This document shows positions 1 to 5,530 of a DNA stretch of 5,530 nucleotides, piece by piece. The stretch comes from an uncultured Opitutales bacterium (GTDB taxonomy: Bacteria > Verrucomicrobiota > Verrucomicrobiia > Opitutales > UBA2995), in contig CALGUT010000535.1 in the NCBI GenBank assembly GCA_937920335.1, positions 1 to 5,530 on the forward strand, in the 5' to 3' direction. A program made the position numbers and the translations under genes. A model generated the notes under the pieces. That model ran no database searches. It saw only the letters and a list, made by a program, of their open reading frames with translations, and was not told the DNA's origin. Every line of letters begins with the position of its first letter. The stretch's first letter is position 1.

Positions 1-3000
1 GTTGCCAGCGAGTCCGACAATCAATCGCTCCTGCTCCTCGACGAGCCAACGACCGGCCTCCACAAGCACGATGTCAACCGACTGATTCAAGTGCTCCATC
101 GACTGGTAGATGAAGGTCACAGCGTCATCGTCATCGAACACAACGTCGACCTGATCAAATGCGCGGACTGGTTGATTGAACTTGGACCCGAAGCCGGGAT
201 GGCTGGCGGAGAAGTCATAGCCGAAGGCACCCCCGAACAACTCGCGAAAAAGAAGATTCCATCGCAACCCTTTCTCGTGGCTGAGATCGCTCGAGAAAAG
301 CAAGGGACCGTTGGAAAAAAGCCGAGAAAGCAACTAATCGCCGCCGAGTCATCGGCTACCTACGCATCCAAAAAGCGCCGTAAGAAACAGCCTCAATCCT
401 CTACCGGCGTTCTTCAAATTTTAGGCGCTCGCGAACACAATCTAAAGAACGTGTCCGTAGAGATTCCTCATAACGAAATTACGGTCGTCACAGGTGTTTC
501 CGGATCCGGAAAGTCGAGCCTAGCCTTCGACATCGTATTCGCTGAAGGACAGCGCCGCTTTCTGGAATCTATGTCCGCCTACGCCCGGCAATTCGTGGAG
601 CAGCTTCCCCGCCCCGATATCGACGACTTACGCGGCATCGCACCTACCGTGGCCATCGAACAACGAGTCACCCGGGGCAGTCGCAAGTCCACCGTCGCGA
701 CCATCACTGAAGTCGCTCAATACCTACGCCTACTCTACGCCCGACTGGGCATTCAACATTCACCGGAATCAGGACTACCCGTGATCTCACTTACGGAATC
801 TGCACTGGTCAAACACTTGGAAAACTTCCTAAAGCAGCCCAAGCTCAAGAAACAAAAACACATCTATCTTGCCTCCCCCCTTATTCGGGGACGGAAAGGC
901 CACCACGAACCCATCGCCAAATGGGTCGAGAAGCAGGGCTACGAGTTGATGCGGATCGATGGCGACATCATCGAAGTTACCAATTTCAAAAAACTGTCTC
1001 GCTACAAAGATCACGATATCGAAGTCGTCACTGATGACCTTGGCAAAGACGCCTCATTAAAACGCTCACTAACAACCGTAGAGCTTACCAAAATCCTCAA
1101 ACGAGCCCTTCGACTCGGAAAAGGATCTGCCATGCTGGTAGGCTCCAGTGGCGAGATTCTCTCCTGGCTATCCACAGAGCGCGTCGACCCCACAACAGGC
1201 GAGGCCTATCCGGAACTCGACCCAAAGCACTTCTCATGGAATAGCTCCAAGGGCTGGTGCCCCGAATGCCGTGGCAATGGAAACAACTGGCTAGAAAACG
1301 AGGATGAAGACGTTGAACGTAAATGGTTCCTTGAGCCTTGCGATACCTGCCACGGGGAACGCCTCAATTTGCTTTCGAGAAATGTGTATTTAAATTTTAA
1401 TGACGGATCAGAGCTCACGCTGCCTCAGCTACTGCATTTAGCTCCCGGTGCCCTGCTAAACAGCTTACGAGAATTGAAACTCGACCGCAAAGGCAAGGCC
1501 GTCATGACAGATATTCTCCCACAAATTGAGGAACGCCTTCAATTCATGGGACAAGTCGGTCTCCACTATCTGGGCATGGACCGACCAACGTCGACGCTCT
1601 CCGGTGGAGAGGCCCAACGAATCCGACTTTCCGCTCAGCTCGGCTCCAATTTATCAGGCGTACTCTATGTATTGGACGAACCATCGATCGGTCTGCACGC
1701 CCGCGATAATTTTAAGCTCATCGAGTCGCTCAAGGATTTGAAGGCCCGTGGCAACACACTGCTCATCGTCGAGCACGATGACGAAACTATGGAACATGCG
1801 GATCGCATCATCGATATAGGCCCAGGTGCAGGCGTCCACGGAGGTGAGATCATTGCCAACGGCACGATCAAAGAGATACTCGCGAACAAACACTCACTGA
1901 CTGGGCAGTACCTTAAACACGGAATCGCCCATCCTATTCGAGGCGCCTACAGGAAACTGCCGCCCAAGTTCAGCCCACGTAAACGCACACATCAAGATTG
2001 GTTAGTATTAAAACGCCCGCTGTTAAGAAACCTTAAAGGCGATGACCTGCATATACCATTGAGGAAGCTCACGATGGTCGGCGGAATTTCTGGTGCTGGA
2101 AAATCAACACTCATTCGCGACCTGCTCAATCCAGCGGTCGACTACGCACGGAAACATAAGATCGAGAAGTTGGAAGAAAAAGAGTTTTCTCAAGCGATTC
2201 CACTTCCCAATACCCACGACGCGAAGCCCTTTACCCAACTGCTGAACGGCGATCGCTTTCGTGCGGTCATCGAAGTCGACCAAAAACCTATCGGAAAAAC
2301 CCCACGGTCGACACCCGCTACCTACATGGGTGCCATGGACATTATTCGTCGATTCTTTGCTAATCTCCCAGAAGCAAAGATGCGGGGAATGACGGCCAGT
2401 ACCTTTTCTTTCAATACAAAGAACGGGCGTTGCGAAACCTGCAAAGGGTCCGGGCAGATCAAATTGGAAATGAATTTCCTCCCAGATGCCTACATGACTT
2501 GCGAGGATTGTAACGGAACCCGTTACGGTCCCGAGCTCGATGACCTACGATGGAAAGACAAGACCGTCGCAGACGTCCTCAACATGACCTTCGAAGAAGC
2601 CGCCGAGTTTTTTAAAACACACAGTCTCCTCGGCGATATGCTTGCACTGATGGTTCAAACCGGACTCGGTTACCTGACACTCGGACAAAGTAGTCCGACA
2701 CTCTCCGGAGGCGAAGCCCAGCGTCTCAAACTTGTCAGCGAACTCGCCAAAGGTCTACCCAGCTTCCGCGACAAGAGCCGAGCTATCAACTTCCAGAATC
2801 TCTACATTCTTGAAGAGCCCACCATCGGCCTCCACATGAGCGACTGTGAGAAATTGATACACCTACTCCACCAACTCGTGGATCAGGGCCACACCGTTAT
2901 TGTCATCGAACATAACTTAGATCTATTGGCAGAAGCCGACTATCTAGTGGAGGTTGGTCCAGAAGGTGGCGAAGCCGGCGGACAAATTCTCTATCAAGGA

Positions 3001-3066
3001 CCCGTTGGCAACCTGGGAAGCATCAAGACGAGTCCTACTTGGCCATTTTTAAGGAAAAAGCTATAA
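1..3066 (+). CDS. uvrA: Tandem (double-length) UvrA, excinuclease ABC subunit A; 5' end outside the window
   Basis: UvrA is the damage-sensing ATPase of cytoplasmic nucleotide excision repair; it loads UvrB on DNA. The frame is open from base 1, so the ATG at 91 is internal; 1021 codons are visible. Seen first is the end of one UvrA unit: Walker B Asp-Glu (40-45) and H-loop His (139-141). After a basic linker (about 292-405) comes a second unit from about 409: Walker A GVSGSGKSS (493-519), a UvrB-binding-like segment with RGRKGHHE (886-909), orphan CPEC (1258-1269) and CDTC (1339-1350), LSGGE (1597-1611), Walker B (1675-1680) and H-loop (1774). Its second ATPase half has Walker A GISGAGKST (2083-2109), zinc module 3 as CX2C-X19-CX2C (2431-2511), LSGGE (2701-2715), altered Walker B (2812-2817) and H-loop (2911). 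Double UvrA is known in PVC bacteria. Oddities are the missing insertion domain and lost cysteines. The family is certain; the activity of the second unit is not. Confidence 0.95.
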   Translation, partial: VASESDNQSLLLLDEPTTGLHKHDVNRLIQVLHRLVDEGHSVIVIEHNVDLIKCADWLIELGPEAGMAGGEVIAEGTPEQLAKKKIPSQPFLVAEIAREKQGTVGKKPRKQLIAAESSATYASKKRRKKQPQSSTGVLQILGAREHNLKNVSVEIPHNEITVVTGVSGSGKSSLAFDIVFAEGQRRFLESMSAYARQFVEQLPRPDIDDLRGIAPTVAIEQRVTRGSRKSTVATITEVAQYLRLLYARLGIQHSPESGLPVISLTESALVKHLENFLKQPKLKKQKHIYLASPLIRGRKGHHEPIAKWVEKQGYELMRIDGDIIEVTNFKKLSRYKDHDIEVVTDDLGKDASLKRSLTTVELTKILKRALRLGKGSAMLVGSSGEILSWLSTERVDPTTGEAYPELDPKHFSWNSSKGWCPECRGNGNNWLENEDEDVERKWFLEPCDTCHGERLNLLSRNVYLNFNDGSELTLPQLLHLAPGALLNSLRELKLDRKGKAVMTDILPQIEERLQFMGQVGLHYLGMDRPTSTLSGGEAQRIRLSAQLGSNLSGVLYVLDEPSIGLHARDNFKLIESLKDLKARGNTLLIVEHDDETMEHADRIIDIGPGAGVHGGEIIANGTIKEILANKHSLTGQYLKHGIAHPIRGAYRKLPPKFSPRKRTHQDWLVLKRPLLRNLKGDDLHIPLRKLTMVGGISGAGKSTLIRDLLNPAVDYARKHKIEKLEEKEFSQAIPLPNTHDAKPFTQLLNGDRFRAVIEVDQKPIGKTPRSTPATYMGAMDIIRRFFANLPEAKMRGMTASTFSFNTKNGRCETCKGSGQIKLEMNFLPDAYMTCEDCNGTRYGPELDDLRWKDKTVADVLNMTFEEAAEFFKTHSLLGDMLALMVQTGLGYLTLGQSSPTLSGGEAQRLKLVSELAKGLPSFRDKSRAINFQNLYILEEPTIGLHMSDCEKLIHLLHQLVDQGHTVIVIEHNLDLLAEADYLVEVGPEGGEAGGQILYQGPVGNLGSIKTSPTWPFLRKKL
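292..405 (+). other. Basic inter-unit linker of the tandem UvrA
   Basis: This coding stretch joins the end of the first UvrA unit to the start of the second, whose first recognisable strand begins near 409. It is rich in Lys, Arg, Ser and Ala, with KKPRK at 316-330 and KKRRKK at 370-387, and matches no part of a normal UvrA. I infer a flexible, positively charged tether that may also touch DNA. Its limits are approximate. Confidence 0.7.
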
Positions 3067-3081
3067 TAGCGGCCATTAGCT
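3059..3081 (-). terminator. Possible weak terminator of the TonB-C-like gene
   Basis: Arms AGCTA (3059-3063) and TAGCT (3077-3081) are inverted repeats. Read on the minus strand they are followed at once by a short T run (3055-3059 on the plus strand is AAAAA). The arm nearest the gene overlaps its last codon and stop, and the other lies in the uvrA 3' end. With only five mostly AT pairs and a 13-base loop this is weak. I see no convincing terminator for uvrA in the plus direction within the first bases after its stop. Confidence 0.25.
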
Positions 3082-3795
3082 ATCACTGAACGTGAATACC
3101 TGCCTCACTTTAACGGATACAGGTTTCCCTCCCACTGTCGGTGGCTTAAACTTCCAATTTTCGACCGCCATAGAGGCTGCTTGCCCAAAAGCCACATGGG
3201 AGTAATCAGTGACATTAGGGATCCGCGACATCCCCATTTCATCAATAAAGAAAACGACCGTTGCCGTTCCCTTTACGCCCCTATTTTTAAACTCAAACGG
3301 AAACAGCGGCTGTTCCATTTCAACGGACTCCAGAGGTTGATCAAGCTCAGCTGGGCTATAGGTCTTTTTAGAACTAGCGAACCTAAAGAAATTGAGTTTC
3401 AGCGCTGTCGCTCCATGTATATCCGTAGAGTAAACGCCCCGCTTATCGTCGAAATGGAAGTCGACTTCCTTGATCACTGTAATCGGCTCACCGTTGAGCT
3501 TAGCTGGCTGAAAACGCCACAGACGCACATACTTTTCCGCAAGACGTCCAAATTCCGGATGGGTGTAAGACTCCTGATAGGCATCAACCAACCTACCGGT
3601 CTGATCGACCTTAATGATTAGCCGCGCAACTCCTTCGTAGATACCTTCAAACGTCACTTTTTCAGGAAATCCGGGTAAGTTCATTTCCATTACCTTCAGT
3701 GATTCGAACTGCTCTACGTCAGCTTCACTCCGAATAACAATACCTACCGAAATCAGGGCAACGATTAGGTAGGCTTTGAAGAATACCAGTTTCAT
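3076..3795 (-). CDS. Secreted protein with two TonB C-terminal-like domains
   Basis: The 239-residue product is predicted to be periplasmic; its exact role is unknown. The N-terminus reads as a signal peptide: MKLVFFK, a hydrophobic core, then a likely cleavage after SEA at residues 23-25. Two similar domains follow, at about residues 55-115 and 173-236. Each has a valine-rich strand leading to a VD or ID turn and G, a short helix, then the TonB-C hallmark, WRFQPAKLNGEPI (93-105) and WKFKPPTVGGKPV (214-226). In TonB this domain contacts outer-membrane receptor plugs. There is no proline-rich spacer, and the only hydrophobic anchor would be the signal segment. I chose the ATG at 3793-3795 because it gives a clean signal peptide; a TTG at 3858 would add 21 residues. 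No strong ribosome binding site is seen for either. Its stop lies nine bases from the uvrA stop, tail to tail. The TonB-C assignment is pattern-based and fairly secure; function is not. Confidence 0.8.
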   Translation of the reverse strand: MKLVFFKAYLIVALISVGIVIRSEADVEQFESLKVMEMNLPGFPEKVTFEGIYEGVARLIIKVDQTGRLVDAYQESYTHPEFGRLAEKYVRLWRFQPAKLNGEPITVIKEVDFHFDDKRGVYSTDIHGATALKLNFFRFASSKKTYSPAELDQPLESVEMEQPLFPFEFKNRGVKGTATVVFFIDEMGMSRIPNVTDYSHVAFGQAASMAVENWKFKPPTVGGKPVSVKVRQVFTFSDS

Positions 3796-3962
3796 GCTTA
3801 CATTGGGGATTACGCAGTTTAACACTATCCAGCCAATCAACACTTCAGGGAAACTCAACAGGCTAATTCCCTAAAATCAGAAGGGCATCGAATATTCGGA
3901 ATCCATGATGAATCACTTTATTTTCGAAATGTATCGCACAAGACGACTATCTCGATTGGATT
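3796..3962. promoter_or_regulatory. Divergent intergenic region, presumed to hold both promoters
   Basis: The TonB-C-like gene (leftward) and the desaturase (rightward) are transcribed away from each other, so promoters for both should lie in these 167 bases. I could not find a convincing -35/-10 pair on either strand. The only symmetric element is CGAATATTCG at 3889-3898, a perfect 10-base palindrome that might be a protein-binding site. The part from 3905 contains a 31-codon ATG reading frame (3905-4000) overlapping the desaturase start in another frame, which I do not call a gene. Confidence 0.4.
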
Positions 3963-4997
3963 TTGCGGATAAATACCACCGATCCCACTACCCTACCTGA
4001 GAAGAAAGAGGCGCAGCCCGAAAATTGGCGCCAAATCGTCCGCAAATACCAAAAGCCATCCACAGCAAAAGCACTGTGGCAGGTCACCAACTCAGCAGGG
4101 CCGTATGTAGCACTCTGGGTATTAATGTATTATACCCGTCACGTCTCCTGGCCTCTGACAATTGCCCTCAGTTCTCTGGCTGCGATGTTTCTCATCCGCT
4201 TGTTCATCATTTTTCATGATTGCGGGCACGGATCTTTTTTTAAATCCAGGAAGGCTAACCAAGTGGTAGGGTTCCTGATTGGGATCATTACCTTCACTCC
4301 CTACCGCCATTGGACCTGGCAGCATGCTGTCCACCACGGAACGTCCGGCAATCTAGACGATCGCGGAAGTGGCGATGTTTGGGTCATGACTGTTAAGGAA
4401 TATCTGGCGGCACCACGAAAGACCCGCCTTCTCTACAAGATATCCCGTAACCCGATCATCCTATTTATTATTGCACCCGTTGGGCTATTCTCCATCTACC
4501 AACGGTTCCCGGATAGCAAAGCGAATAAACGGGAACGCATTTCGGTTCAGCTGATGAACATTGCTGTGGTAGCCTATGTGGTAGGCATGAGCCTGATATT
4601 CGGATTTTGGAGTTTCTTCTGGATCCAACTGGCCATTGGGTTTGTAGCGGGAGGCTTCGGAGTCTGGGGATTTTACGTACAGCATCAGTTTGAAGATACC
4701 TATTGGCGAACAGAAGAGGAGTGGAATTATGAATCCGCTGCTTTGACAGGCAGTTCCTTTTACAAATTACCCGCTATTTTGAACTGGTTCTCAGGCAACA
4801 TCGGCTACCACCATATCCATCATCTGAGCTCTCGCATACCCAACTACCATTTAAAGGCCTGCCATGAGGCGGAACCCTACTTTCAAACGGTACCCGAATT
4901 AACTTTGTTCAAGAGTTTCAAATCCATGGGCCTCAGACTGTGGGACGAAGAATCACAGAAGCTGGTTGGATTTGGGTTTTTGAGAAATCAGAAATAA
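3963..4997 (+). CDS. Membrane fatty acid desaturase, DesA/omega-6 (delta-12)-like
   Basis: This 344-residue integral membrane di-iron enzyme is expected to introduce a double bond into acyl chains of membrane lipids, using oxygen and an electron donor. All three histidine boxes are present: HDCGH at residues 85-89, HAVHH at 121-125 and HHIHH at 283-287. The surrounding words FHDCGHGSFF, VQHQFED (239-245) and GSSFYKLP (263-270) recall bacterial acyl-lipid delta-12 type desaturases such as Bacillus-like DesA. Hydrophobic segments lie near residues 45-57, 63-83, 99-113, 164-180 and 198-236, placing the histidines on the cytoplasmic face. The start is a TTG at 3963: the frame is open back to a TGA at 3909-3911 but has no ATG or GTG there, and the next in-frame ATG (residue 55) would remove the first membrane segment. 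No clear Shine-Dalgarno precedes it. Family is secure; the position of the double bond is not readable from sequence. Confidence 0.93.
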   Translation: MRINTTDPTTLPEKKEAQPENWRQIVRKYQKPSTAKALWQVTNSAGPYVALWVLMYYTRHVSWPLTIALSSLAAMFLIRLFIIFHDCGHGSFFKSRKANQVVGFLIGIITFTPYRHWTWQHAVHHGTSGNLDDRGSGDVWVMTVKEYLAAPRKTRLLYKISRNPIILFIIAPVGLFSIYQRFPDSKANKRERISVQLMNIAVVAYVVGMSLIFGFWSFFWIQLAIGFVAGGFGVWGFYVQHQFEDTYWRTEEEWNYESAALTGSSFYKLPAILNWFSGNIGYHHIHHLSSRIPNYHLKACHEAEPYFQTVPELTLFKSFKSMGLRLWDEESQKLVGFGFLRNQK

Positions 4998-5009
4998 GAG
5001 CGGGAAACG

Positions 5010-5035
5010 ACCGGCCTTAGACACCCGGTTTTCTT
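5010..5035 (+). terminator. Probable intrinsic terminator after the desaturase
   Basis: ACCGG (5010-5014) and CCGGT (5025-5029) form a five-pair GC-rich stem around a ten-base loop, extendable by one G-T pair, followed by TTTTCTT. It begins 13 bases after the desaturase stop. The stem also covers the last two codons and stop of the opposing gene, so it may work in both directions, though the T run on the minus-strand side is poor. The stem is short, so the call is moderate. Confidence 0.5.
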
Positions 5036-5530
5036 GAGAAAACTAATGTGGAGATTCCATACACAATAAAAACAGGCCAGATAATCGTTGATACGTATAT
5101 CTCGGCCAGTTGCTCCAGCACACGGTTTGGCATGAACAAACACGTCCCTCCTGCCCCCACTATTCGAGTTACGATGTGAATCGTGGCTAGCCCACAGGCA
5201 ACCGCGAATACCGGTTTGCATGAGCTCAGTTCGAATCGCTTAAACTTACTCCCAATCCACCGATCGGAGTGGATCGGATACAGTAGAAACGGGAGATACA
5301 CGATTAAGTGAAAATGAAACGATATATTCAGGAACAAGGCATTTCCCAAATGCAGAATTCCCAAAAAGATTAACCAGATCCGCCAGGGAGTACGTCCCCA
5401 CAACAACAAGAAAAAGCCAGTCACTTCTACAGCCACGGCACCATAGTCCATAGCTTCCAGAATAACCGGCGGAAATTTGAACATCAACCCTGTCAACAGT
5501 AGGTCTCTGTCTAAGACGTAATAGCTACGT
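5017..5530 (-). CDS. Multi-pass membrane protein, HTTM-like; C-terminal part, 5' end outside the window
   Basis: The reading frame stays open to the right edge, so the visible 170 residues are a C-terminal fragment; the TTG at 5496 is probably not the start. Hydrophobic segments lie near visible residues 29-45, 50-70, 71-84, 104-125 and 144-164. The order of a YYVLD segment, a short stretch ending in Pro (FKFPP), a helix with a conserved-looking Glu (AVEVTG), then a His-containing membrane segment (LGILHLGNALFLN) resembles HTTM proteins, the bacterial relatives of vitamin-K-dependent gamma-carboxylase. DoxX-like or another small membrane family remains possible. HTTM proteins are often of unknown role in bacteria, so I assign no reaction. 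The C-terminus is a short basic tail. The gene faces the desaturase with 19 bases between stops. I am sure it is a real membrane protein, less so of the family. Confidence 0.6.
   Translation of the reverse strand, partial: RSYYVLDRDLLLTGLMFKFPPVILEAMDYGAVAVEVTGFFLLLWGRTPWRIWLIFLGILHLGNALFLNISFHFHLIVYLPFLLYPIHSDRWIGSKFKRFELSSCKPVFAVACGLATIHIVTRIVGAGGTCLFMPNRVLEQLAEIYVSTIIWPVFIVYGISTLVFSRKPGV

Noticed and set aside
91..93. ATG as the start of a UvrA gene
   Set aside because: The frame is open from base 1 and the upstream codons encode a UvrA Walker B motif, so this Met is internal.
829..1893. Several minus-strand and off-frame ORFs of 60-79 codons inside uvrA
   Set aside because: They lie fully within a frame that encodes conserved UvrA motifs and show no recognisable domain; they are shadows.
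3181..3621. 146-codon plus-strand ORF
   Set aside because: It is antisense to the TonB-C-like gene, whose frame has a signal peptide and two matching domains; the plus-strand translation has no domain character.
3796..3858. TTG at 3858 as start of the TonB-C-like gene
   Set aside because: The ATG at 3795 gives a standard signal peptide; the longer form puts another hydrophobic stretch before it. Not excluded, but less likely.
4988..5221. 77-codon minus-strand ORF at the desaturase 3' end
   Set aside because: It overlaps the HTTM-like membrane gene in another frame and shows no domain or membrane pattern.
5494..5496. TTG as the start of the HTTM-like gene
   Set aside because: The frame continues without a stop to the window edge, and the upstream residues (YYVLD) fit the family pattern, so the gene most likely starts outside.

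Overview
The window carries four protein genes in strictly alternating orientation, two of them cut by the window edges. There are no RNA genes, insertion sequences or CRISPR arrays that I can see. The best clue to the organism is the first gene: a double-length UvrA, in which one UvrA is fused head-to-tail to a second. As far as I know this arrangement is typical of the PVC bacteria (Chlamydiae, Planctomycetes, Verrucomicrobia). Weak Shine-Dalgarno signals, a probable TTG start, a secreted TonB-C protein and a DesA-type desaturase suggest a free-living, Gram-negative member, possibly of the Verrucomicrobia. That placement is inference.

Layout. Positions 1-3066 (+) hold the 3' part of the tandem uvrA: the end of the first UvrA unit, a basic linker, then a complete but heavily modified second unit. 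Positions 3076-3795 (-) converge on it and encode a secreted protein with two TonB C-terminal-like domains. A 167-base divergent intergenic region (3796-3962) separates this from a membrane fatty acid desaturase (3963-4997, +) with all three histidine boxes. Its 3' end converges on the C-terminal part of a multi-pass membrane protein (5017-5530, -) that resembles HTTM (vitamin-K-dependent-carboxylase-like) proteins. A short GC-rich hairpin at 5010-5035 could end the desaturase transcript.

The genes do not look like one operon or pathway. UvrA acts in nucleotide excision repair, the desaturase in membrane lipid unsaturation, and the TonB-C protein in the periplasm. The most notable content is inside the second UvrA unit. 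It has lost the insertion domain and half of each of the two N-terminal zinc sites, and its last Walker B aspartate is changed to glutamate, yet the UvrB-binding segment and the third zinc module look intact. No previously undescribed multi-gene system is evident.
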